Below, piece after piece: positions 35,435-43,284 of a stretch of DNA of 64,000 bases. This DNA comes from Leptospiraceae bacterium (GTDB lineage: Bacteria; Spirochaetota; Leptospiria; Leptospirales; Leptospiraceae), in NCBI GenBank assembly GCA_016711485.1, contig JADJSX010000023.1:186001-250000 (forward strand), written 5' to 3'. Under the pieces are notes generated by a model. The model had not been told where the DNA came from. It saw nothing but the letters and a program-made list of their open reading frames with translations, and did not search any database. Each line of letters starts with the position of its first letter. Position 1 is the first letter of the stretch. Position numbers and translations under genes: made by a program.

Positions 35435-35595
35435 CAAACTCAAACATAATTTCCCCAAAAAAAGTTATTATCATTACGAACTTAAACTGGGTGGAAGCAA
35501 TTGTTAATTTAAATCCAGATGCTAATCTAGCGGATATTCGAAATTATCCTAGTTATGTAAATAAAATTGAATACAGATTTGAAAAAATAAATTAA
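35428..35595 (+). pseudogene. Gene remnant, unassigned
   Basis: The frame that ends at 35595 encodes VEAIVNLNPDANLADIRNYP and SYVNKIEYRFEKIN. It has no ATG and only a GTG at 35491, and extends back into the repeat. It may be the tail of a gene cut by the element. Too little remains to name it. Confidence 0.3.
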
Positions 35596-35662
35596 GTTAT
35601 GATTGAAATTCAGAATATAATCAGCACTTCTTAAATCTCGAAAACTAAATATCTTTTTTATT

Positions 35663-35824
35663 TACTGACATTACGCAAAATTGATAATTTACGGAGCCAA
35701 AGATGATTTTGAGAATATTAGAGAATGCTAATGAATTAATAAATTCAATAGCCTGCGGCAGCAAGCCCACCGCTAGGTGCAAACCTCAAGTGGAAGCTGG
35801 ACTCACCTTGCGTAAGGTGAGTTA
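35663..35824. repeat. Family-1 repeat overlapping the end of a gene
   Basis: The left end is ACTGACATTACGCAAAATT, the right end GCGTAAGGTGAGTTA (35810-35824), and the inner part (TGAGAATATTAG, GCTAATGAATTAAT) matches 15900-16239. The last three bases form, on the minus strand, the stop codon of the next gene. No target duplication can be read. Confidence 0.7.
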
Positions 35825-36520
35825 TTTACATTCTAATGGATTGTTTTTTTCGTTTTTACAGTTTAAACTTCCATCGGGGAAAAAAGTTATGCGACTGATT
35901 AGTTCAGTTTTGGAGTCAAAGACTTCCGCAGCTTCTTTTTTTCCGTCTGGATAGAAGAATTTCCAGTTTCCGATTTTTTTGCCTTTAGAATATTCTCCGG
36001 TATATTCCATTTGTCCGGTGGGATAGAATTTTTCCCATTTGCCTGATTTATAACCAGTATCGAATTCTCCGCGTTCTTCTAATTTTCCATTTTCGTAATA
36101 TCTTTCGTATGAACCATGTTCATTTCCGAGTAAGTTTGTTTCTACCCAAAAGTCAGTTCTACGTTTTGCATGGTTAAAGTTTTGTTTATAATAAATATTT
36201 CCATTTGGAAAATACCAATACCAAAGACCATCTTTTAAAGAATTCACATAATTTCCTTTACTCAAAATATTATCATTTTTCTCAAAGTAGTAGGAACACT
36301 CTCCGTCAAGTACACCAATTGCATTTGTTTGGCAATTGGCATAAAGTTTTCCAGATTCATACCAAGTGTATTGACGTTGGTCTTTGTTTAAGTTATAAAT
36401 ATTTTTTTTCCTATCGAACTTTGCTTCTTTGGGAACTCCATTGGGGCGTTTCATTTGGTTTTCTGCATTACAGAAAGAAAATAAAAAAAGTAAACCGGTC
36501 GTTAAAAATATTTTATTCAT
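35822..36520 (-). CDS. MORN-repeat lipoprotein
   Basis: A protein of about 232 residues, with a lipoprotein signal (MNKIFLTTGLLFLFSFCNAE, Cys17). It carries about six MORN-type repeats (YESGKLYANCQ, YFPNGNIYYKQNFNH, YYENGKLEERGEFDTGYKSG, FYPTGQMEYTGEYSKGKKIG), which form a repetitive beta-hairpin structure. I use the ATG at 36520, which begins the signal; an ATG at 36535 adds five residues. The stop codon TAA lies inside the end of the family-1 repeat. MORN proteins often act in envelope-associated complexes; the role here is unknown. Confidence 0.82.
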   Translation of the reverse strand: MNKIFLTTGLLFLFSFCNAENQMKRPNGVPKEAKFDRKKNIYNLNKDQRQYTWYESGKLYANCQTNAIGVLDGECSYYFEKNDNILSKGNYVNSLKDGLWYWYFPNGNIYYKQNFNHAKRRTDFWVETNLLGNEHGSYERYYENGKLEERGEFDTGYKSGKWEKFYPTGQMEYTGEYSKGKKIGNWKFFYPDGKKEAAEVFDSKTELISRITFFPDGSLNCKNEKNNPLECK

Positions 36521-36552
36521 ATACTTACAAATCATTTTCTATAATCTTCTAA

Positions 36553-36576
36553 GTGAAGCAATTATTTTTTAAAGTA
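36553..36576. repeat. 24-bp direct repeat, left copy
   Basis: It starts GTGAAGCAATTATT and is identical over 24 bases to 37695-37718. The two copies flank a segment of about 1.1 kb that holds a lipoprotein gene and a gene remnant. Confidence 0.75.
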
Positions 36577-36673
36577 TACTTTTTTTGTTTGCTATTTGCG
36601 ATGATTTGTAATTTTTTTATTTTGTAAAAAATGCAAGATTACTTGTTACAGCTTTACAGTTCTTTTTTCTATT

Positions 36674-37303
36674 TCAGTAACAGTCTTTGTAAATTCCATT
36701 ATTGGTTCTTTGCCTTACTTCAAAATTAAACTTATAGGAAGTATCAATTGATTTTAATTCTGGAAAGGAATTCAAGTCACAATAAAATTGTAAATTGTTT
36801 CCATTGAGTGTTAATGGGCTGCACGCTCCAATTAGGTTTGCATTTTTTAATACAGATACAGAAAAATCTGTGAAATTCTTTTTGGGTGTTGAATCATCAA
36901 CATAGTAAATAATTCCGATGGTATAATTTTCGATTCCATTGGAAAATATACTAATCCATTCAAATTCTGGAAAGTAAGATTTTGTAGTTTGATTCGTAAA
37001 GATTGTAGTAGGAACTGATACTAACTTTAAACTGATTTGTATATAGTTGTCGGTTAATTCAAGTTTTCCGCCTGTTAAATCTCTGTATTCTTGATTTGTA
37101 ATTACAGGTATAAATGGATTTAACTTCACATCCCCTGCGGGATCGGAAAAATCCATTTGGTTAATTATGGAATTTTTAGCACATTCTTGATAAGAAGTAT
37201 TTACCCCCAGTAGCCCAATGATTAAGGATGAATTTGGATTATTTTCATTTTTTAAAGTACATGAATAAAAGCATACAAGAAGTAAACGCAAATACCATTT
37301 CAT
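36674..37303 (-). CDS. Putative lipoprotein, unassigned
   Basis: A 209-residue protein with a lipoprotein signal (MKWYLRLLLVCFYSCTLKNE, the cysteine at about residue 15). The mature part is a beta-rich, single-domain protein (TDNYIQISLKLVSVPTTIFT, YTIGIIYYVDDSTPKKNF) with four cysteines. The ATG at 37303 is chosen because GAGGT lies seven bases upstream; a longer frame to 37321 overlaps the remnant. No family recognised. It lies between two 24-bp direct repeats, so it may belong to a recently inserted or duplicated segment. Confidence 0.72.
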   Translation of the reverse strand: MKWYLRLLLVCFYSCTLKNENNPNSSLIIGLLGVNTSYQECAKNSIINQMDFSDPAGDVKLNPFIPVITNQEYRDLTGGKLELTDNYIQISLKLVSVPTTIFTNQTTKSYFPEFEWISIFSNGIENYTIGIIYYVDDSTPKKNFTDFSVSVLKNANLIGACSPLTLNGNNLQFYCDLNSFPELKSIDTSYKFNFEVRQRTNNGIYKDCY

Positions 37304-37308
37304 TTTTG

Positions 37309-37660
37309 TTACCTCGGACAAAGAGCAAGGTTAGGGTCAGCAGAAAAGGCACAAGCGGATCCTGGAACAATTTGTTTTTCTCTAACTCCAAAGGCAGTAT
37401 TAATATCCAGAGATGATTGGCTTAAATCTTCTAAGCAAGTTTGTGTTGTTCCTGCCATCCAACCCAGTTCCATTTCCAATATCGATTGCTGGTTGATTGT
37501 TTACTAATTCGGGAAAGTGTTTTACTTTACCACCATTTCTAAGTGTAGTATCATTATGCCAACCAAGAGAAACAATTTTATTTGCTAGGTGAGTCGACCA
37601 GACTTCATAGCCATAAAAATTTATATGTCCCGGAAGTGGGTCTCTGAAAAAAACAGTATG
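37309..37660 (-). pseudogene. Truncated, frameshifted gene remnant
   Basis: The minus strand encodes RDPLPGHINFYGYEVWSTHL, then IVSLGWHNDTTLRNGGKVKH and FPELVNNQPAIDIGNGT. A frame change near 37461-37470 is needed to go on with LGWMAGTTQTCLEDLSQSSL and the end CAFSADPNLALCPR at 37309. The frame is closed by a stop at 37661-37663 on its 5' side, and no start codon is seen. It is therefore both 5'-truncated and shifted, and the shift is not a simple one-base loss. It ends six bases before the next lipoprotein gene. Family not recognised. Confidence 0.6.
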
Positions 37661-37694
37661 CTAATTACTTAAAAAAGGAAACGTCATCTCAAGA

Positions 37695-37718
37695 GTGAAG
37701 CAATTATTTTTTAAAGTA
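37695..37718. repeat. 24-bp direct repeat, right copy (cyclase 3' end)
   Basis: Identical to 36553-36576. This copy includes the stop codon of the cyclase gene (37711-37713), so it is probably the original copy, and the other one marks the far end of a duplication or insertion. Confidence 0.75.
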
Positions 37719-39036
37719 AGCCGTAAATCTTTACAGGATTTACACGACCCTTTACTCGAACAGTATCAATTTCTCTTAGTTCAAATCCAGTAATTTTGGC
37801 GAGAACATCTTCCGAAAGAAGGATAGGTTCAGAATATTGTTTAGTAAGTTGTTCGATTCGAGAGGCAAGATTTACAACATCACCAATGACAGTATATTCT
37901 TTTCGTAAATCAGAGCCAACGTTTCCTGTAACCGCGTCCCCCGAATGAAGACCGATTCCAATTTTGGTCGGTGGAATTTTTGCTGATTGGTTGTATTCAT
38001 TTACTTTTTCTAAAATTTCTTTAGATGCGTTTACAGCGTTTACGCAGTCTTTGCCGTTAGTTATGGGAGCACCAAAAACAGCCATAAATCCATCGCCTAG
38101 AAATTTGTTGATAATACCGTTATTTCGGTTTACGATTTCGATCATAAATTCAAATAAAGTATTTAAATAATTCACTACTTCTACAGGACTTTTATTTTCG
38201 GAGAATGATGTGAAATTACGAATATCTAAAAACATTACACATACATGTTTGACTTCACTTTCTATTTCTACATTTTGGTTGAGAAGTTTATCTACTACCT
38301 CAGGAGATACATGTTGTCCGAATATATTCATTAGCTGTTTGCGTTCTTCAATATTTTCAATTGATTTCAAAAATCCATTTTTAATTTGAATGGCAACCAT
38401 ACCCGCAATTCCTCCCCCAATTAAAAAAAATACGGCTCTCAAAAATATCATGGGAAGTTCTAGTGACATTAAATTAATATTTTGAATTTGGTTCGTATTA
38501 TAAAAGTAAAGCGATACCGACAAATATCCACTTGCCGCAACTAGCGAAGTGAATATAGAGAGACGAAAGTTCAATCGGAGTGTGGATAACATAATAAAAA
38601 AGAAATATATAAATATAATTGGGGAAAGAATAGCATCAGTCGGACCTTGGAAGAAACCAAATAATGTTATACCGACAGTAGGAATAGATGTTTCAACAAA
38701 TGCGTTTAGATAACGAATGATTTCGGGCGGTTGTGTTTTGTTTTTAATGAAATTAGAAAACGCATTTCGCACTAAAAGTTCATAAGTTAAAAAAAATCCT
38801 AGTAGGATAAAGGAATACTTTGTTCCTTCTTTTGCATTGGGATATTTTTGAAAGAGTAGATTATCTACAAATACATGTAAAAATAATTGAATTAATAAAA
38901 TAAAAAAAATTAAGGCAGAGATGATTGTGACTCTTTTTTTTTCATTAATTAAAATTTGTTTTGAAAATTCGTCTTGGAAATTATTTCGAATTCCGGAAGT
39001 AAGTAATTCTAAAAGTTTAGGTCGGATAGGACGCAT
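37711..39036 (-). CDS. Membrane class III adenylate cyclase, second copy
   Basis: A 441-residue protein with about six N-terminal membrane helices (residues 35-225), a linker with HVSPEVVDKLL, as often precedes bacterial cyclases, and a catalytic domain from about 260. Metal-binding aspartates are in VCVMFLDIRNFTSFSENK and NKFLGDGFMAVFG; the adenine pocket is Lys in NKFLGDG and Thr in EYTVIGDVVNLASRIE, as in class IIIb enzymes. It differs from the other cyclase at 24557-25888 (Lys/Asp pair), so the two are not recent duplicates. The end coincides with a 24-bp direct repeat. cAMP signalling is thus likely important in this organism. Confidence 0.93.
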   Translation of the reverse strand: MRPIRPKLLELLTSGIRNNFQDEFSKQILINEKKRVTIISALIFFILLIQLFLHVFVDNLLFQKYPNAKEGTKYSFILLGFFLTYELLVRNAFSNFIKNKTQPPEIIRYLNAFVETSIPTVGITLFGFFQGPTDAILSPIIFIYFFFIMLSTLRLNFRLSIFTSLVAASGYLSVSLYFYNTNQIQNINLMSLELPMIFLRAVFFLIGGGIAGMVAIQIKNGFLKSIENIEERKQLMNIFGQHVSPEVVDKLLNQNVEIESEVKHVCVMFLDIRNFTSFSENKSPVEVVNYLNTLFEFMIEIVNRNNGIINKFLGDGFMAVFGAPITNGKDCVNAVNASKEILEKVNEYNQSAKIPPTKIGIGLHSGDAVTGNVGSDLRKEYTVIGDVVNLASRIEQLTKQYSEPILLSEDVLAKITGFELREIDTVRVKGRVNPVKIYGLL

Positions 39037-39062
39037 TAAATTTTATTTCCATAGTAAAATTC

Positions 39063-40355
39063 TTAAATTACGTTTTCAGTATTTAAGTTTTCGATAAATT
39101 TGTAAATAGTTTCTTCTTTGTTAAATTCAGGCTCTTCTAAAACTCGGTTAAGTATCGTTTGTAAAATGCCGCCGATTTTTCGTTTGTCAATATCAGGAAA
39201 TTTTTCTAAGATTTTATTTCCATTCACAACTAAGTCTTTTAATATAAGTGCAGAATTGGAATTATATACTTGAACCGTAGAAGTTTCAAAGTCTTGCAAA
39301 TTTTTGTCATCGAAAAAAATTCTTAAATAACTAAAAAATCCTTTAGTTATTGAATCAATTTCTCTTTTCCCTGTGTAATAAAATAATTTCGAAAGAAACT
39401 GCCTCATTTCCTGAATATTCATTTTATTGATTTGGTAATTTTGTTCAAATAAATCTAAGTAGAATAGGCAGTCTTTTATATTTGTTTTTGAATAGCGGAG
39501 TTCTTTTAAAATTAAATTCGGATCTTTTGAATTTTCGAATATCGTATCAAGTAAAAACGCCAAACGTAAACCAAGCGGAGTTACTTCCAGTTTTTCAATA
39601 TTTTTGAGATGTTCTAAGTTTGGATTTGTTTTAATAGGATGATTTGTAAATAATTCAAAAATTTTATTTGTAATAAGTTCGTATAATCCGATAAACGGAT
39701 TTTGGGAACTTATAATTTTATTTAATTCATCATGAAATCTTTCTTTTGAAATTTTTTCAGTAATATTCCTGGTCAAATAGATTGCATTGTATGTTTTAGA
39801 TTCAATTTTAAAACCTAATGTTGATAAGAAGCGGATAGCACGTATTGGTCGCAGTCCATCTTCACCAAATCTATTTATTGGGTCTCCAATAGTCCGAATA
39901 ATTTTATTATTTATATCTTCGATTCCATTGTTTTCATCTATAAGTGTTTCAGAAATTAGATCGAGTGCGATAGCATTCATAGTAAAATCACGCCTTTTCA
40001 TGTCTTCGCTTAGACTTGCTCCAAATTCTATTTTATCTGGCCTTCTTCCGTCCGTGTAATCCATGTCTTTCCGGTAAGTAGTTACTTCATACGTATTATC
40101 GCCTAACAGTATAGTAACCGTTCCATGCTGGATTCCAGTCTCTATTACTCTTTTAAATATTTTTTTAATTTCTTCAGGATGAGCGGAAGTTGCAATATCG
40201 TATTCATGTGGATTTTTACCGAGAATTAAGTCGCGAACTGAACCGCCGATGATATAGGACTCGTATCCAAATTCATTTATTTTGGATGAAATAAAGTATA
40301 AATCTTTTTTGTAATTTTCTGGAATTTGATTAATTAGTTGTGAAGCAGTAAACAT
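39063..40355 (-). CDS. tRNA nucleotidyltransferase / poly(A) polymerase family protein
   Basis: A 430-residue class II nucleotidyltransferase. The head has SYIIGGSVRDLILGKNPHEY, DIATSAHPEEI, and the following YEVTTYRKDMDYTDGRRPDK with RRDFTMNAIALDL, and then the tRNA-binding helices. The usual DxD metal motif after the loop reads EYD here, with Glu in place of the first Asp. Family members either add CCA to tRNA ends or poly(A) to RNA; which one this is cannot be read. The start codon overlaps the stop of a 93-residue gene (TAATG), and a Fur gene is upstream, making a coupled trio. Confidence 0.88.
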   Translation of the reverse strand: MFTASQLINQIPENYKKDLYFISSKINEFGYESYIIGGSVRDLILGKNPHEYDIATSAHPEEIKKIFKRVIETGIQHGTVTILLGDNTYEVTTYRKDMDYTDGRRPDKIEFGASLSEDMKRRDFTMNAIALDLISETLIDENNGIEDINNKIIRTIGDPINRFGEDGLRPIRAIRFLSTLGFKIESKTYNAIYLTRNITEKISKERFHDELNKIISSQNPFIGLYELITNKIFELFTNHPIKTNPNLEHLKNIEKLEVTPLGLRLAFLLDTIFENSKDPNLILKELRYSKTNIKDCLFYLDLFEQNYQINKMNIQEMRQFLSKLFYYTGKREIDSITKGFFSYLRIFFDDKNLQDFETSTVQVYNSNSALILKDLVVNGNKILEKFPDIDKRKIGGILQTILNRVLEEPEFNKEETIYKFIENLNTENVI

Positions 40356-40636
40356 TACAGAGACGTTAGCTCTTCAAGTTTATCTGAAATAGCATCGACT
40401 AAAACTTGTTTCTTAATTTTTCCATTTAGTTCAATTGAGTTTTTTTGTTTGTAACGCGATGGTAATGAGTTTAGAATGTCTGTGTAAAATCGAATAAATT
40501 TTTCTTCATCCCATTGAATATTTTTATACTTGGGTAAAATTTCTTTTAGACAATCTTTTACTCTTTTTTCATTGGAATTAAAAACGGAGGAAGTCCATTT
40601 TTTTATTTTTATTACTTTTTCGGCTTTTACTGACAA
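40355..40636 (-). CDS. Small conserved-looking protein, possibly ComFB-like
   Basis: A 93-residue basic protein. The segment FIRFYTDILNSLPSRYKQKN, followed by KKQVLVDAISDKLEELTSL, resembles the LNxLPPxY...V..Ai..A..l pattern of ComFB proteins, but their conserved cysteines are missing. The likeness is weak. It starts ten bases before the Fur stop and ends in the CCA-type gene's start, so it is tightly coupled to both. The position, not the sequence, suggests a link with either RNA processing or metal regulation. Confidence 0.6.
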   Translation of the reverse strand: MSVKAEKVIKIKKWTSSVFNSNEKRVKDCLKEILPKYKNIQWDEEKFIRFYTDILNSLPSRYKQKNSIELNGKIKKQVLVDAISDKLEELTSL

Positions 40637-41043
40637 TTTTTACAAAGACCTCGAATGATTATTTCTAAAGACCTTACACGGAAATCCTGCGTGTTTTCTT
40701 TAAAATGAAATTTGTATGAATCTTCACTAAAACATTCCATTTTGCCGCAAACATCGCACACTAAATGACTGTGTTCGGGTTTAGTTTCATTTTTAATTTC
40801 AAAATATGTGATTCTTTCATTGGATGGCAAGGATTTAATAATTTTTTTTTCCGTAAATTCAGAAAGAGTTCTATAAATGGTGACCCGGTCCCAAGTATCT
40901 TTTTCGGGTAAATGCTCCATAATATAATTATGAGTAATGGGTTTATGAGTATGAAATAAAATTTTTAAAACTTCGATTCTGCTGCGAGTAATTTTTAAAT
41001 CCGCTTTGTGCAGAATTTCTTTTAGTTCTTCTTGTTTTACCAT
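40627..41043 (-). CDS. Fur-family metalloregulator
   Basis: A 138-residue Fur-type repressor. The winged helix has LKITRSRIEVLKILFHTHKP, then DRVTIYRTLSEFTEKKIIKS. The metal region has HSHLVCDVCGKMECF and ends GLCKNCQ; the two CxxC pairs form the structural zinc site, and the histidines before them the regulatory site. Whether it senses iron, zinc, or peroxide cannot be told. It lies at the head of a group with a 93-residue gene and a CCA-type enzyme. A short protein lies upstream in the same direction, two bases away. Confidence 0.9.
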   Translation of the reverse strand: MVKQEELKEILHKADLKITRSRIEVLKILFHTHKPITHNYIMEHLPEKDTWDRVTIYRTLSEFTEKKIIKSLPSNERITYFEIKNETKPEHSHLVCDVCGKMECFSEDSYKFHFKENTQDFRVRSLEIIIRGLCKNCQ

Positions 41044-41045
41044 GG

Positions 41046-41429
41046 CTATTCTGAATACACCTCGGCAGTTTCGTTCCAGATGGATCTATATTTTATTCCT
41101 AATTCTACATTGGCTCTGAGTAACTGTTGGATTTTTTGGCTTTTTTGCGGCTCTAATATTAATTTCATAAATGGGAGTTCTTGTTTCTGGAAAATAATTT
41201 CTTGAATATCATTTTCTGATTTGAGTAGGCTTGATTCACATTCTTTTTTGTATTCTTCGAAGGTGTATTCAGAACATATAGCAGCTATAGCCAAATGATC
41301 ATTTGCCGCAATTGCTTCTTTCATTCTCGTTTCATAAGGATTTCGTTTACATTGAAATACGAAAAATAGTAAAATTACTAAATAAAGAAAAATACTGCTA
41401 TATCTTTGATTTACATTCATGATATTCAT
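41046..41429 (-). CDS. Short lipoprotein-like protein
   Basis: A 127-residue protein with a hydrophobic N-terminus (YSSIFLYLVILLFFVFQCKR) that reads as a lipoprotein signal with the cysteine at about residue 27. The rest is helical and charged (RMKEAIAANDHLAIAAICSE, then QKIQQLLRANVELGIKYRSI). Its start overlaps the end of the next upstream gene by four bases (ATGA), so it is translationally coupled to that unassigned membrane protein. Function unknown. Confidence 0.7.
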   Translation of the reverse strand: MNIMNVNQRYSSIFLYLVILLFFVFQCKRNPYETRMKEAIAANDHLAIAAICSEYTFEEYKKECESSLLKSENDIQEIIFQKQELPFMKLILEPQKSQKIQQLLRANVELGIKYRSIWNETAEVYSE

Positions 41430-42496
41430 GCTAAATACATAAAAAATAGAGCTATTATTAGTACTAAGAGGATACCAATGATTACACTCATCATCTTACC
41501 GACATCAGAGCTGTCATCTTTTTTGCCTGCGGAGGTTACCTTTTTTGATAATGCCAATTTTACCGGACGTTCTTCAAATGCTCTAAGTAAAATTCCATTT
41601 GGTCCTTTTGCAAATATATGGAATTCATTTTTGCCACCTGTAATGATTTTTAAAAATTCTCCTGCGATAGGTTTGTTTACTCCATCTTTGCCAACCGCTC
41701 CTACACTTTTAGCAAGAGCAATTTCTTCAGGGGTTTGAAAAGGTAGGACAAAAAGCAATTTCATGTTTTCTTTCAAACTATCGAAATCGATTCCGGCTAC
41801 AGGGGCAACGACTGTTTTACACATAAGCACTCGTTTGAAGCTTTTTTGTACTTCATTTATGAGTGCCTCTGCTTTGGCTTTTTCAGGCAAATAGGGATTA
41901 TCCTCGATTGGAACTGGAATTACTTTGTTATCTTTATAAGGGTTGGTGATTGGGGCATAATTAGATAATAGAGGATTTTTTGTTCTAAAATTGAGACTAG
42001 AAATTTTTTCTACATCTATTTGAATTTTTGCTGTCTTAATTCTTAATTCAGTATTGATGATGAACTGAATCATTTCGCAGAAATCGGAATAGTTTTTTTT
42101 CTCAATTTTGGGAAATTGCAAAAGTACACTTTGGCTATCTAGACCTTTGAACATTACGCGTCCTATTCTGTCGGAAAGTGCTCTTTCGATTCCGCCTGAT
42201 TTGATCGCTTCAATTAAATCGAGCACAAATTGAGGGGAGTTTTCGAAAGTCCGAATACGAGTGAGTAGGGGGGAATTGCCAAAAACAGAATATACCTGCA
42301 ACAAATCTCCCTTCGCCAAAGAAAATAGGAAAATCATAACTCCTGTTCGGTTTTCAACTGTGACGGACGCTTTTACTAGAAGTGCATCGATTAGTTTTCC
42401 TTCGATAAGTAAAATAGCATCTGCTTCCGATGCGACTGATTCTAGCGCCATAATCATAAATTCGTTTTGTTGTTTTTGTTCGTTATCCATAGACAT
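41426..42496 (-). CDS. Unassigned protein with C-terminal membrane anchor
   Basis: A 356-residue protein with a mostly soluble body and one C-terminal membrane helix (residues 334-356, MMSVIIGILLVLIIALFFMY). The start (FMIMALESVASEADAILLIE) and later segments (ILLRAFEERPVKLALSKKVT) do not match any family I know. Tail anchoring suggests its body faces the cytoplasm. It is linked by a 4-base overlap to the following lipoprotein gene, and lies 41 bases from the GHKL-fold protein gene on the same strand. The three may form a signalling module. Confidence 0.72.
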   Translation of the reverse strand: MSMDNEQKQQNEFMIMALESVASEADAILLIEGKLIDALLVKASVTVENRTGVMIFLFSLAKGDLLQVYSVFGNSPLLTRIRTFENSPQFVLDLIEAIKSGGIERALSDRIGRVMFKGLDSQSVLLQFPKIEKKNYSDFCEMIQFIINTELRIKTAKIQIDVEKISSLNFRTKNPLLSNYAPITNPYKDNKVIPVPIEDNPYLPEKAKAEALINEVQKSFKRVLMCKTVVAPVAGIDFDSLKENMKLLFVLPFQTPEEIALAKSVGAVGKDGVNKPIAGEFLKIITGGKNEFHIFAKGPNGILLRAFEERPVKLALSKKVTSAGKKDDSSDVGKMMSVIIGILLVLIIALFFMYLA

Positions 42497-42537
42497 AGTG
42501 AATATCAGCCTTTAATTTTAAATATCGGAATTCTTTT

Positions 42538-43275
42538 CTACGGTCCTGCATTAAATCCAAATCTTGGAGGTATATGGTCTGGTTGCATTGGAATTTCTAA
42601 CTTTGCAACTGTTTCTCGTTTTATTTTAGAGGAGTATATAGTAAAGATATGTCTATCAAACCCACTCTGGGCAAGTAAAATTTCTACCATTGTTATACCC
42701 ATTCCAGCTCCTTCTGTGTTATCCCCATGATCAACATAAAACTCAAAAAGATTGTCATACTTTTTGGATTTAATGAATTTTTCACGAATTCTCTCTTCTT
42801 CCTTTTGTAACAAAGGAAAGTTGTTGATTATGCGTAAAACGATTCTTTTTTTATCATAAAAAATCTTAATTTTAATATAGAAACCATTTTCCTTCATTTT
42901 AGATCGATAGTAGGGAAATTTTTTATCCGTTAGATTGTCTTTAAAGGAATTCATGAAGGATTCATACTGTAAATTGTCGTTTGGGTCAATTCCCATTTCT
43001 AAAAAAGCAAGTCGCTTAATCGCGGCTTTGGTAGAATTTACAATTAGCTCTTTGGCACAAGTATAGAGTAGGTCCATTAAGTCTAATTTCCCGTACTTTT
43101 CTAATATGGATAGAATGATATATTTAAGTTTTGCTTCTCCGATTTCTCCTAATACATATGTGATTAAACTAATCGTTTTATTTGATTCAATTCCTTCAGA
43201 TACTCGTTTTTTAAATTGAATACCCAATAGTGGATCATCATAAATAGGACTGGATTCTACATTTGTATCTTCCAT
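42538..43275 (-). CDS. GHKL-fold ATPase-like protein
   Basis: A 245-residue protein with features of the histidine-kinase-type ATPase fold: an N-box-like LLYTCAKELIVNSTKAAIKR, and a G-box-like HGDNTEGAGMGITMVEILLA. No HisKA domain or receiver is present. Related small GHKL proteins serve as anti-sigma kinases or as kinases without histidine, and a STAS protein (4370-4717) exists in this window, but the link is speculative. It sits between thrC (ten bases upstream) and an unassigned tail-anchored protein, all on the minus strand. Confidence 0.7.
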   Translation of the reverse strand: MEDTNVESSPIYDDPLLGIQFKKRVSEGIESNKTISLITYVLGEIGEAKLKYIILSILEKYGKLDLMDLLYTCAKELIVNSTKAAIKRLAFLEMGIDPNDNLQYESFMNSFKDNLTDKKFPYYRSKMKENGFYIKIKIFYDKKRIVLRIINNFPLLQKEEERIREKFIKSKKYDNLFEFYVDHGDNTEGAGMGITMVEILLAQSGFDRHIFTIYSSKIKRETVAKLEIPMQPDHIPPRFGFNAGP

Positions 43276-43284
43276 ATAATTTTC

